A stretch of DNA of 64,000 nucleotides from Micromonospora sp. WMMD812 (lineage in GTDB: Bacteria; Actinomycetota; Actinomycetes; Mycobacteriales; Micromonosporaceae), in contig NZ_CP114904.1 of NCBI RefSeq assembly GCF_027497215.1, positions 5,909,001-5,973,000 on the forward strand, given 5' to 3'. The translations under genes were made by a program, and so were the position numbers. The notes beneath the pieces are model-generated. The model saw only the letters and a list, made by a program, of their open reading frames with translations. It did not search any database and had not been told where the DNA came from. This document shows, piece by piece, positions 7,279 through 14,983 of the stretch (position 1 is the first letter of the stretch; every line of letters starts with the position of its first letter).

Positions 7279-8816
7279 GCGGCGGGCTGCTGGTCGCCGG
7301 CACCACGTCCGACGCCGGCAAGAGCGTGCTCACCGCCGGCATCTGCCGGTGGCTGCACCGGCAGGGCGTGAAGGTGGCGCCGTACAAGGCGCAGAACATG
7401 TCCAACAACTCGGCGGTCGTGGTCGGGCCGGACGGGCGCGGCGGCGAGATCGGCCGGGCGCAGGCGATGCAGGCAGCCGCCTGCGGGCTCGCCCCCGACC
7501 TGCGCTTCAACCCCGTCCTGCTCAAGCCGGGCAGTGACCTGGCCAGTCAGGTGGTGCTGCTCGGCGAGGCGGTCGACACGGTAACCGCCGGGAACTTCCG
7601 CGAGCTGCGGCCGCGACTGGCCCAGACCGCGTACGCGGCGCTGGCCGAACTGCGGGCCGCGTACGACGTCGTGATCTGCGAGGGCGCCGGCAGCCCCGCC
7701 GAGATCAACCTGCGGGCCGGCGACTACGTGAACATGGGCCTGGCCCGGCACGCCGGCCTGCCCACCATCGTGGTGGGCGACATCGACCGCGGCGGCGTCT
7801 TCGCGTCGATGTTCGGCACGGTCGCGTTGCTCGACGCGGCCGACCAGGCGCTGATCGCCGGCTTCGTGATCAACAAGTTCCGGGGCGACCTCGGTCTGTT
7901 GCGGCCCGGGCTGGACATGCTGCACCGGGTCACCAGCCGGCCCACGTACGGGGTGCTGCCCTGGGAACTGGACCTCTGGCTCGACGCCGAGGACTCGCTC
8001 GCCTACGGGCGGGTGCTCGGCCGCCCTGCCGCCCCGTACGGCACCGAGTGGCTGGCCGTGGCCGTGGTCCGGCTGCCCCGGATCAGCAACGCCACCGACG
8101 TCGAGGCGCTCGCCACCGAGCCCGGTGTCCGGGTACGGCTCACCGTGGAGCCGGCCGAACTGGCCGCCGCCGACCTCGTGGTGCTCCCCGGATCGAAGTC
8201 GACCGTGGCCGATCTCGCCTGGCTGCGGGAGACCGGCCTGGCCGACGCGGTCCTCGCCCACGCCGCCTCCGGGAAGCCGCTGCTCGGCATCTGCGGCGGG
8301 TTCCAGATGCTCGCCCGCGCGATCCACGACTCCGTGGAGAGCCGGCAGGGCAGCGTTCCCGGCCTGGGCCTGCTGCCCATCGAGATCACCTTCGACCCGC
8401 GCAAGACGGTCCGGCAGTCGGTGGGCAGCCTCGGTGGCGACGTGCCGGTCCGCGGCTACGAGATCCACCACGGGTACGTCTCCTCCGCCGACCCCGCGCT
8501 CACCCCGCTGCTGACCTGCGAGGACGGCACCGGCGAGGGTGCGGTGGTCGGCGCGGTGCACGGTACGCACTGGCACGGCGCGTTCGAGTCCGACGAGTTC
8601 CGGCGGCGCTTCCTCACCGAGGCGGCTCGGCTGGCCGGCCGGCCCGGCTTCACGGTCGCGCCGGCAACCGGCTTCGCGGCCGCCCGCGAACGCTCGCTCG
8701 ACCTGCTCGGCGACCTGATCGAGGAGCACCTGGACACGGATGCGCTCTGGCGCCTCATCGAGGAAGGCGCACCCCCCACCCTCCCGTTCATCCCTCCCGG
8801 CGCCCCCACACCGTGA
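7275..8816 (+). CDS. cobQ: Cobyric acid synthase CobQ
   Basis: A 513-residue amidotransferase that amidates four side chains of adenosylcobyrinic acid a,c-diamide with glutamine and ATP. The N-terminal half has the P-loop-like [14 protein letters not shown] (about 7-20), [22 protein letters not shown] and [12 protein letters not shown]. The C-terminal glutamine amidotransferase half has [11 protein letters not shown] with nucleophile Cys340, plus the His in GYEIHHG. It is complete and overlaps cobD by four bases. Contrast the CobB at 14984, which has lost the matching cysteine. Confidence 0.95.
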   Translation: MSGGLLVAGTTSDAGKSVLTAGICRWLHRQGVKVAPYKAQNMSNNSAVVVGPDGRGGEIGRAQAMQAAACGLAPDLRFNPVLLKPGSDLASQVVLLGEAVDTVTAGNFRELRPRLAQTAYAALAELRAAYDVVICEGAGSPAEINLRAGDYVNMGLARHAGLPTIVVGDIDRGGVFASMFGTVALLDAADQALIAGFVINKFRGDLGLLRPGLDMLHRVTSRPTYGVLPWELDLWLDAEDSLAYGRVLGRPAAPYGTEWLAVAVVRLPRISNATDVEALATEPGVRVRLTVEPAELAAADLVVLPGSKSTVADLAWLRETGLADAVLAHAASGKPLLGICGGFQMLARAIHDSVESRQGSVPGLGLLPIEITFDPRKTVRQSVGSLGGDVPVRGYEIHHGYVSSADPALTPLLTCEDGTGEGAVVGAVHGTHWHGAFESDEFRRRFLTEAARLAGRPGFTVAPATGFAAARERSLDLLGDLIEEHLDTDALWRLIEEGAPPTLPFIPPGAPTP

Positions 8817-8835
8817 CACCCCACCCCACCGGCGC

Positions 8836-8910
8836 GTCGATCATGCAGTTGTGGTGGGTGACAAAGGACGCCATTGTGGACGAACGAGGCACCACAACTG
8901 CATGATCGAC
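8836..8910. repeat. Long palindromic intergenic element, copy 1
   Basis: Perfect 21-bp arms (8836-8856 and 8890-8910; core ATCATGCAGTTGTGGTG) flank a 33-base loop. GC-rich outer flanks (CCACCCCACCGG / CCGGAGTGGGG) can extend the stem. It lies between the convergent cobQ and rhodanese genes, so bidirectional termination is likely. A diverged copy lies at 22638-22738. Confidence 0.75.
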
Positions 8911-8949
8911 CGGAGTGGGGCGGGGGCGGCGGGGTGGGTTGGGGGTGGG

Positions 8950-9351
8950 TCAGGGGCGGACGTCGGCGGGGTGTTCGGAGAGGGGGAGGCCGGCGGCGAT
9001 CCAGCCCTGGACGCCGCCGATCATGTCGGTCGCCCGGCGCAGGCCCAGCGCCTGCAGGCTGGCCGCGGCGAGGCTGGAGCTGTAGCCGTGCCGGCACGCC
9101 AGCACGATCTCCCGGTCGTACCCGGTGGCCTCCGGGATGCGCCAGGCACTGGCCGGGTCGAGCCGCCACTCCAGCACCGTCCGGTCGATGACGATCGCAC
9201 CGGGCAGCTCACCCTGCTCCCGGCGCTGTCGCTCGGTCCGGGTGTCGACCAGCAACGCGCCGCCGCGTACCGCCTCGGCGGTCTCGTGCGGAGTCAACCG
9301 GTGCAGCCCGGCGCGGGCCTGTTCCAGCAGGGCCTCGACGCCGGGGCTCAT
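8950..9351 (-). CDS. Single-domain rhodanese-like sulfurtransferase
   Basis: A 133-residue protein made of one rhodanese domain: LLVDTRTERQRREQGELPGA (about 33-52), then the active-site loop ACRHGYSS with Cys86 expected to carry the persulfide, and a C-terminal GGVQGWIAAGLPL. It probably transfers sulfur in the cytoplasm; donor and acceptor are unknown. The ATG at 9351 is preceded in frame by a GTG (9354); the GGGAGG about 11-14 bases upstream could serve either. It is divergent from the kinase gene. Confidence 0.8.
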   Translation of the reverse strand: MSPGVEALLEQARAGLHRLTPHETAEAVRGGALLVDTRTERQRREQGELPGAIVIDRTVLEWRLDPASAWRIPEATGYDREIVLACRHGYSSSLAAASLQALGLRRATDMIGGVQGWIAAGLPLSEHPADVRP

Positions 9352-9534
9352 CACGTCACGGAGCACCTCCCGATCATGCCCACCGCCCGGGCGGCCCGCC
9401 GGGTGAACGGGTACGTGGACGCCGCCGGGCGACACGATTCCCCCGGACGTGATCGGTGACCGCCGTCCCGCGTACCCCGAACGGGTCCGGCGACCTCCCG
9501 CCGCCGCCCGGCGGGAGAAGCCGCACCGTCGCGG

Positions 9535-9540
9535 CATACT
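9535..9540 (+). promoter_or_regulatory. -10-like CATACT before a possible leader ORF
   Basis: CATACT lies six bases before a GTG at 9547. That GTG opens a 32-codon frame (9547-9645) whose TGA overlaps the ATG of the kinase at 9642, suggesting a leaderless leader ORF coupled to the kinase. Confidence 0.3.
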
Positions 9541-9641
9541 GGCGCGGTGCTGACGATCACCGGATCCCGACCCGTGCGCCGGTCCGGATCCGTGCGCCCG
9601 GTGGGGTTGCGGTGGTCCGGGGATCCGGCCGTCCGGTGGGG

Positions 9642-10268
9642 ATGATCCCGGTCGCGGTCGTCGAGCCGTACGCCGATCTGGCCCGGCGGGTGTTGGCCGG
9701 CCCAGCGCGGTTGGGGCGTACCCGACTGGTGGCGGTGGACGGGCCGAGCGGCGCGGGCAAGAGCCGGTTCGCGACCCACCTCGCGGACGCCCTCGCCGCG
9801 CTGCCCGGCGGCGTACGGCCGCCGGTGGTGCACACCGACGACCTGCTCGACGGCTGGGACGACCAACTCACCTTCTGGTCGCGGCTGGAGGAGTCGGTGC
9901 TGGCGCCGCTGCGCGCGGGCCGGCCCGGGGCGTATCACCGGTACAGCTGGGTGCGGCGGTGCTTCCTGCCCGGGGTGGTGCCGGTGCCGGTCGGCCCGGT
10001 GCTCGTCGTCGAGGGGGTGAGTGCGGCCCGCGCGGCGGCCCGGCCAGAGTTGAGCCTCGCCGTCTTCGTCACCGCGCCGGCGCCGCTGCGGCTGGCCCGC
10101 GCGGTCGCCCGGGACGGTCCGGAGATCCTGCCGGACCTGCGCCGCTGGCACGCGGGGGAGTCCGCGCACTTCGCCGCCGACGGTACGGCGGAGCGCGCCG
10201 ACCTGGTGGTCGACGGCGCGCCGGGACTGCCGCACGACCGCACCCGCTACTACGTGCGCATCCGCTGA
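9642..10268 (+). CDS. P-loop kinase, uridine kinase-like
   Basis: A 208-residue P-loop NTPase with Walker A VDGPSGAGKSRF (about 32-43) and VVHTDDLLDGWDD, a layout typical of uridine kinase / phosphoribulokinase-type proteins. Further on, VLVVEGVSAAR is a Walker-B-like strand. The substrate is not certain. I placed the start at ATG 9642, where a four-base ATGA overlap with a 32-codon upstream frame suggests coupling; the longer in-frame extension to 9456 is Pro/Gly/Arg-rich and unlikely to be coding. Its stop codon lies inside the first unit of the tandem repeat that follows. Confidence 0.65.
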   Translation: MIPVAVVEPYADLARRVLAGPARLGRTRLVAVDGPSGAGKSRFATHLADALAALPGGVRPPVVHTDDLLDGWDDQLTFWSRLEESVLAPLRAGRPGAYHRYSWVRRCFLPGVVPVPVGPVLVVEGVSAARAAARPELSLAVFVTAPAPLRLARAVARDGPEILPDLRRWHAGESAHFAADGTAERADLVVDGAPGLPHDRTRYYVRIR

Positions 10269-10456
10269 CCGGGCCGTCCGTCGACCGGGCCGTCCGTCGA
10301 CCGGGCCGTCCGTCGACCGGGCCGTCCGTCGACCGGGCCGTCCGTCGACCGGGCCGTCCGCTGACCGGGCCGTCCGTCGACCGGGCCGTCCGCTGACCGG
10401 GCCGTCCGCTGACCGGGCCGTCCGTCGACCGGGCCGCTCGTCGACCGCGCCGCCCC
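10265..10456 (+). repeat. Tandem array of a 16-bp unit, 11 copies plus one degenerate
   Basis: Eleven uninterrupted 16-bp units [TC or CT]GACCGGGCCGTCCG run from 10265 to 10440. The last has one GTCC-to-GCTC type change, and a twelfth degenerate unit follows to 10456. Units 1, 7, 9 and 10 begin CT; the others begin TC. Sixteen is not a multiple of three, and the array starts at the kinase stop and ends before the peptidase promoter, so it is intergenic. Confidence 0.95.
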
Positions 10457-10511
10457 GAACGGGCCACCTGCGGATCCGTGACCAGGGCGCCCTCGTCGGG
10501 TAAGGCCGGCA

Positions 10512-10517
10512 TACGAT
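10512..10517 (+). promoter_or_regulatory. -10 box TACGAT, leaderless start
   Basis: TACGAT ends seven bases before the ATG at 10525. No Shine-Dalgarno sequence is present, so a leaderless transcript is likely. Confidence 0.55.
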
Positions 10518-10524
10518 GCCGGTC

Positions 10525-11892
10525 ATGACCACACCGATCATGTCCGAGTCCGAGATCCGGGCCGCCGTCGAGCGGGAGTTGCCCGGGGTCCGCGCCGACC
10601 TGGAACGCCTCGTCCGCATCCCCGGCATCGCGTTCGAGGGCTTCGACCACTCACACGTGGAGCGCTCTGCCGAGGCGGTGGCGGAGTTGCTGCGCGGTTG
10701 CGGGCTGGAGGTCGCCATCGCCCGTTCCGGCGGGCAGCCGGCGGTGATCGGGAAGAAGGCGGCCCCGCCCGGTGCGCCGACGGTGCTGCTCTACGCCCAC
10801 CACGACGTCCAGCCGGTCGGTGACCTGTCGCTGTGGGAGTCCGACCCGTTCGAGCCGGTGGAGCGGGACGGCCGGCTCTACGGTCGGGGCGCGGCCGACG
10901 ACAAGGCCGGCATCATGGCGCACGTGGCGGCGTTGCGCGCGTACGGTGACCGCCTCCCGGTCGGCGTGGTCCTGTTCATCGAGGGCGAGGAGGAGTACGG
11001 CTCCGACTCGCTGGAGCGGCTGCTCGCCGAGCACCGCGACGAGATCGCCTCGGACGTCATCGTGATCGCCGACTCCGGCAACTGGGACATCGGCGTACCG
11101 GCGCTGACCACCTCGCTGCGCGGCATCGTCAACAGCTTCGTGGAGGTCCGGACCCTGGACCACGCGGTGCACAGCGGGATGTTCGGCGGCGCCGTCCCGG
11201 ACGCGCTGACCACGCTGGTCCGGCTGCTCGCCACTCTGCACACCGAGGCCGGTGACGTGGCCGTCGAGGGACTGGTCGGGCGGGAGGGCGCCACCGTCGA
11301 CTACCCGGAGGACCGGATCCGCGTCGAGGCGGGGCTCGCCGAGGGCGTCTCGTTCATCGGCACCGGCCGGATCACCGACCGGCTCTGGACGAAGCCCGCG
11401 CTGTCGGTGCTGGGCATCGACGCACCGGCCACCGGTGAGGCGCCGAACGCGCTGGTTCCGGCCGCGAAGGCCAAGCTCAGCGTGCGGCTCGCGCCGGGCG
11501 ACGACCCGAAGCGGGCGTACGCGGCCCTGCGCGCGCACCTGGAGAAGCACGCGCCGTGGGGCGCGCAGGTGACGGTGAGCATCGAGCACGACGGCGACCC
11601 GTGTGTCATCGACGCGACCGGCCCGATGTTCGACGCCGCCCGGTCGGCCTTCCGGACCGCGTGGGACGGCACCGATCCGATCGACATGGGCGTGGGTGGC
11701 TCGATCCCGTTCATCGCCACCTTCCAGGAGATGTTCCCGGAGGCGGCGATCCTGGTGACCGGCGTGGAGGACCCGCACGCCCGGGCGCACGGGCCGAACG
11801 AGAGCCTGCACCTGGGTGAGTTCGCCAAGGTGTGCCTCGCCGAGGCGCTGCTGCTCGGCAAGGTGGCCGAGGCGGGCGCGGGCCGGAGCTAG
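10525..11892 (+). CDS. M20-family dipeptidase / metallopeptidase
   Basis: A 455-residue binuclear zinc peptidase. Metal and catalytic motifs are in order: YAHHDVQPVG (His92/93 region), RGAADDKAG (bridging Asp about 125) and FIEGEEEYGS (general base Glu about 155), with a C-terminal ARAHGPNES supplying the last His. The central dimerisation or lid domain (about 190-310) is intact. Close relatives are annotated as dipeptidases acting on Xaa-His or other dipeptides; the actual substrate is unknown. The start is set at the second ATG because of the leaderless promoter. It is likely cytoplasmic, and its transcript ends in a compound hairpin. Confidence 0.88.
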   Translation: MTTPIMSESEIRAAVERELPGVRADLERLVRIPGIAFEGFDHSHVERSAEAVAELLRGCGLEVAIARSGGQPAVIGKKAAPPGAPTVLLYAHHDVQPVGDLSLWESDPFEPVERDGRLYGRGAADDKAGIMAHVAALRAYGDRLPVGVVLFIEGEEEYGSDSLERLLAEHRDEIASDVIVIADSGNWDIGVPALTTSLRGIVNSFVEVRTLDHAVHSGMFGGAVPDALTTLVRLLATLHTEAGDVAVEGLVGREGATVDYPEDRIRVEAGLAEGVSFIGTGRITDRLWTKPALSVLGIDAPATGEAPNALVPAAKAKLSVRLAPGDDPKRAYAALRAHLEKHAPWGAQVTVSIEHDGDPCVIDATGPMFDAARSAFRTAWDGTDPIDMGVGGSIPFIATFQEMFPEAAILVTGVEDPHARAHGPNESLHLGEFAKVCLAEALLLGKVAEAGAGRS

Positions 11893-11917
11893 GGCTCGCC
11901 TGCTCGACTCGCCTCGG

Positions 11918-11964
11918 CCGGGACGTCGACACACGCCCCGTGCGTCGGAACCGTAACGTCCCGG
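11918..11964 (+). terminator. Compound terminator hairpin after the M20 peptidase
   Basis: The outer stem CCGGGACGT/ACGTCCCGG (9 bp) encloses an inner stem CGACACACG/CGTGCGTCG with one mismatch. It sits 26 bases after the peptidase stop. Confidence 0.5.
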
Positions 11965-12003
11965 TCGATCTGGGAGTTTGCGGTGTGTCGGGCGCGGGGC
12001 TGT

Positions 12004-12009
12004 TATAGC
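12004..12009 (+). promoter_or_regulatory. -10 box TATAGC before the 68-residue gene
   Basis: TATAGC lies nine bases before the ATG at 12019. A TTGCGG at 11978 could be a -35, though the 20-base spacer is long. Confidence 0.4.
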
Positions 12010-12018
12010 CTTTCGAAC

Positions 12019-12225
12019 ATGAGTACGAACGAGGTGATGGCCCGGTTGCAGGCCGCCGTCAGCGCTCTGGGGGACGTCGACGTCTCCGCGTGGCCCGAGG
12101 ACACGCTCAAGGAACAGCTCGGTGAGCTCTCCGCCGCCCTGGTCACGCTCGACTCGACGCTCACGCGAGTCGCCGACGAGGTCCGTGCCCGTGGGCTGCG
12201 GATCGAGGAGCCGGTCTCGGCCTGA
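12019..12225 (+). CDS. Small acidic helical protein, unknown
   Basis: A 68-residue protein that is mostly alpha-helical by composition (VMARLQAAVSALG and LKEQLGELSAALVTLDSTL have heptad-like Leu/Ala spacing), acidic and without cysteines. No known domain is recognised. The start at 12019 is supported by a promoter-like TATAGC just upstream; no ribosome binding site is seen. It lies alone between a peptidase and a DNA ligase in the same direction, separated from the ligase by 124 bases. Confidence 0.55.
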   Translation: MSTNEVMARLQAAVSALGDVDVSAWPEDTLKEQLGELSAALVTLDSTLTRVADEVRARGLRIEEPVSA

Positions 12226-12337
12226 CCGCGGCGCACCCGCCCCGGCGGCCCCCGGCCAGCGGGTCGGCGTCCGTCGGGGGACGGGCGACTCCGGCGACCG
12301 GGCACCGCAATGCCCCGGAGGTGTCGGGGGTGGCTGG

Positions 12338-12343
12338 CAGGAT
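12338..12343 (+). promoter_or_regulatory. -10-like CAGGAT, leaderless start of ligase
   Basis: CAGGAT ends six bases before the GTG at 12350. The same CAGGAT-to-start arrangement recurs at 19246 and 48130. Confidence 0.4.
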
Positions 12344-12349
12344 GAACCC

Positions 12350-13933
12350 GTGCGGTTCCTCGATCTGGCAGCCACCTCCGCCGCCGTGGCCGCCACCAGC
12401 GGCCGACGGGCCAAGGTGGAGTTGCTGGCCGGCGCGCTGCGGGCACTCGACCCGGCCGAGGTGTCGGCCGGCGCCGGCTGGCTCGCCGGCGAGCTGCGCC
12501 AGCGGCAGACCGGCGTCGGCTACGCGAGTCTCCGCGACCTGCCGCCGCCGGCCGACGAGTCGACGCTGACCGTGGCCGCTGTCGACGCGGCGATCGACGA
12601 GATCGCCGGTGTGCACGGTCCCGGTTCGCAGGCCCGCCGCCGGGCGCTGCTCGGTGCGCTCTACGGCGCCGCCACCGCCGACGAGCAGCGACTGCTCACC
12701 GGGCTGTTCAGTGGCGAGCTGCGGCAGGGCGCCCAGTTCGGGCTGCTGGCCGACGCGGTCGCCCGGGCCGCCGACGTGCCGGTGGCCACCGTCCGGCGGG
12801 CCCTGCTGCTCGCCGGCGACCTGCGGGCGGTCGCGGTGGCCGCGCTCGACGGGGGTGCCGCCGCGTTGGCCGGGTTCGGCCTTCGGGTGGGGCGCCCGCT
12901 CGCGCCGATGCTGGCGCAGAGCGCGCCCTCGGTCGACGAGGCGCTCGCCGCGACCGGCGTGCCGGCGATGGTCGACGTCAAGCTCGACGGCATCCGGATC
13001 CAGGTGCACCGCTCCGGCCAGGACATCGCCGTCTTCACCCGCAGCCTCGACGACATCACCGCCCGGGTGCCCGAGGTGGTCGCCGCGGTGCGCGCGCTGC
13101 CCGCCCGGGAGCTGGTGCTCGACGGTGAGGCGATCGGGCTGGACGAGACCGGCCGGCCGCTGCCGTTCCAGCAGACGTCGAGCCGGGCGGCCCGGCGCAC
13201 CACGCCGAGCACCACGGGCCGGGCGCCGGTCGCCCCGGCGGTGCTCGCCGCCGCCGAGACGACGGGCGAGGCGGTGCTGACGCCCTACTTCTTCGACCTG
13301 CTGCACCTCGACGGCGAGGATCTGATCGACCGGCCCGGCCGGGAGCGGTGGGCCGTGCTGGCCGGCGCGGTCGACGAGTCGCTGCTGGTGGGACGGATCG
13401 AGGTCGACGGTCCGGAGCAGGCCGGCGCGGCGTACGCCGCGGCGGTCGACGCCGGCCAGGAGGGGGTCGTGGTCAAGGCGCTGGACGCGCCCTACGACGC
13501 CGGGCGGCGCGGCGCGGCCTGGGTCAAGGTCAAGCCCCGGCACACCCTCGACCTGGTCGTCCTCGCGGTCGAGTGGGGCAGCGGCCGGCGCCAGGGCTGG
13601 CTCTCCAACCTCCACCTCGGCGCCCGCGATCCGCGCACCGGCGAGTTCGTCATGCTCGGCAAGACGTTCAAGGGCCTCACCGACGAGCTGCTGCGCTGGC
13701 AGACCGAACGGTTCCTGGAGCTGGCCGTGGAGAAGGGCGACTGGGTGGTCCGGGTCCGTCCCGAGCAGGTCGTCGAGATCGCGTTCGACGGGGTGCAGAC
13801 CAGCACCCGCTACCCGGGTGGGATGGCGCTGCGGTTCGCCCGGGTGGTGCGCTACCGCGATGACAAGACGGCCGCCGAGGCGGACACGATCGACGCGGTG
13901 CGAGCGCTCCACGCCGGCCGGCCCACCGGCTGA
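12350..13933 (+). CDS. lig: ATP-dependent DNA ligase
   Basis: A 527-residue DNA ligase I-type enzyme. It has an N-terminal DNA-binding helical domain (to about 190), then the adenylation domain with VDVKLDGIRIQVHR, in which Lys211 of the KxDG motif forms the ligase-AMP adduct. ELVLDGEAIG, YFFDLLHLDG, EGVVVKALDAPY and WVKVKPRH provide motifs III to V. The OB domain follows to the end. Such ligases act alongside the essential NAD-dependent LigA in actinobacteria, probably in repair. The GTG at 12350 is supported by a CAGGAT box. It converges with SURF1. Confidence 0.92.
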   Translation: MRFLDLAATSAAVAATSGRRAKVELLAGALRALDPAEVSAGAGWLAGELRQRQTGVGYASLRDLPPPADESTLTVAAVDAAIDEIAGVHGPGSQARRRALLGALYGAATADEQRLLTGLFSGELRQGAQFGLLADAVARAADVPVATVRRALLLAGDLRAVAVAALDGGAAALAGFGLRVGRPLAPMLAQSAPSVDEALAATGVPAMVDVKLDGIRIQVHRSGQDIAVFTRSLDDITARVPEVVAAVRALPARELVLDGEAIGLDETGRPLPFQQTSSRAARRTTPSTTGRAPVAPAVLAAAETTGEAVLTPYFFDLLHLDGEDLIDRPGRERWAVLAGAVDESLLVGRIEVDGPEQAGAAYAAAVDAGQEGVVVKALDAPYDAGRRGAAWVKVKPRHTLDLVVLAVEWGSGRRQGWLSNLHLGARDPRTGEFVMLGKTFKGLTDELLRWQTERFLELAVEKGDWVVRVRPEQVVEIAFDGVQTSTRYPGGMALRFARVVRYRDDKTAAEADTIDAVRALHAGRPTG

Positions 13934-13995
13934 GCGGCGCTCGAGCCGGGATCAGGGCGTCGCCGCGCCGGCGGCGCGATCAGGCCCGAGGCGGG

Positions 13996-14811
13996 TCAGG
14001 CCGGGGTGCTCGGCGTTGGTTCGGCGGCCCGGTCGACCGGCCGGGGCTCGATGCCGGCGGCCCGGCGGGCCTCCCGGCGGGCCGCCCAGCCGTAGCCGAC
14101 GAGCGTCATCACGGCGAAGAGCCACCACTGCACGACGTAGCCGAAGTTCTGCCAGTTGTTGGCGTGCCCGACCGGCACCGCGACGAAGGTCGGGTCGGCC
14201 GCCGGGGTCTGCTCGTCCAGCAGCAGGTACGCGCCGTAGACCGGGTAGGGCAGCTCGCGGGCCAGCCGCGGCACGCCGATCCGCCGGGTCTCCAGCCGAC
14301 CGTCGCGGCGGTTCACCGCGTCCGCGCCGCTCTCGGTCTCGTGCACCCGGCCGACCACTGTCACGTCACCGGACGGGGCGGCGGGCACCTGCGGCTGGGC
14401 GGTCGCCCCGCCCGGCGCCGGCGGGATCCAGCCCCTGTCGACCAGCACGGCGGTGCCGTCGCTCAGCACCAGTGGGGTGAGCACCTCGAAGCCGACCTTG
14501 CTGTCCGCCGTCCGGCCGCGGACCAGGACCGTGTTCGTCGGGTCGTACCGCCCGGTGACGGTGACCCGGGTCCAGACCTTCTCCTCCGCCGGGGCCGGGC
14601 CGGCGGTGCCCGGCCCGCCGCTCGGGGCGGACAGCGCGTCGCGCATCGGCACCGGCGCCATCCGCAGGCCGGCGTCGATCCGCTCGTTGACCTCGGTGCG
14701 TCCGTGGTAGCGGTCCAGCTGCCAGTTGCCCAACCACACCATCACGGCCGCGGCGACCAGGGTCAGCGCGAGGATGCCCAGCCAGCGCGGCGTCAGCAGG
14801 AACCGGTACAC
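13996..14811 (-). CDS. SURF1-family cytochrome oxidase biogenesis protein
   Basis: A 271-residue membrane protein with the SURF1 plan: one transmembrane helix near the N-terminus (LGILALTLVAAAVMVWLG, with WQLDRYHGR just after), a long extracytoplasmic domain with VTVTGRYD, VLVRGR, VLVDRGWIPP and GRVHE, and a second helix near the C-terminus preceded by NNWQNFGYVVQWW. SURF1 helps heme a insertion into cytochrome c oxidase. The GTG at 14811 is seven bases from a -10-like TAGCCT; a GTG at 14817 is also in frame. The tail is Pro/Thr-rich. Confidence 0.88.
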   Translation of the reverse strand: MYRFLLTPRWLGILALTLVAAAVMVWLGNWQLDRYHGRTEVNERIDAGLRMAPVPMRDALSAPSGGPGTAGPAPAEEKVWTRVTVTGRYDPTNTVLVRGRTADSKVGFEVLTPLVLSDGTAVLVDRGWIPPAPGGATAQPQVPAAPSGDVTVVGRVHETESGADAVNRRDGRLETRRIGVPRLARELPYPVYGAYLLLDEQTPAADPTFVAVPVGHANNWQNFGYVVQWWLFAVMTLVGYGWAARREARRAAGIEPRPVDRAAEPTPSTPA

Positions 14812-14818
14812 AGCCACG

Positions 14819-14824
14819 AGGCTA
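14819..14824 (-). promoter_or_regulatory. -10 box TAGCCT, leaderless start of SURF1 gene
   Basis: On the minus strand TAGCCT ends seven bases before the GTG at 14811. Confidence 0.45.
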
Positions 14825-14983
14825 CCCGTATGACCGGAACCACTGTCCGCGACGGCCCGGGTCCACCTGCGCGACAGGCGCACGCCGTACCGCTCGCGTA
14901 TCGGCGGGGACCGGTATGGTCACCGGACGGACCGCCGCCGCGGTCCTCTGCCGCGTACCCCCGCCGCCCACGAGGAGTCGATG

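Noticed and set aside
9456..9641. N-terminal extension of the P-loop kinase to 9456
   Set aside because: The added 62 residues are Pro/Gly/Arg-rich, cross the divergent promoter region and have no ribosome binding site; the P-loop domain is complete from 9642.
10265..10456. Considered as a CRISPR array
   Set aside because: Units are 16 bp and directly adjacent, with no spacers and no cas genes nearby.
12161..13912. 583-codon minus-strand frame opposite the DNA ligase
   Set aside because: Its composition (Arg, Gly, Val, Asp repeats) is typical of the antisense of a GC-rich gene; the plus frame has all ligase motifs.
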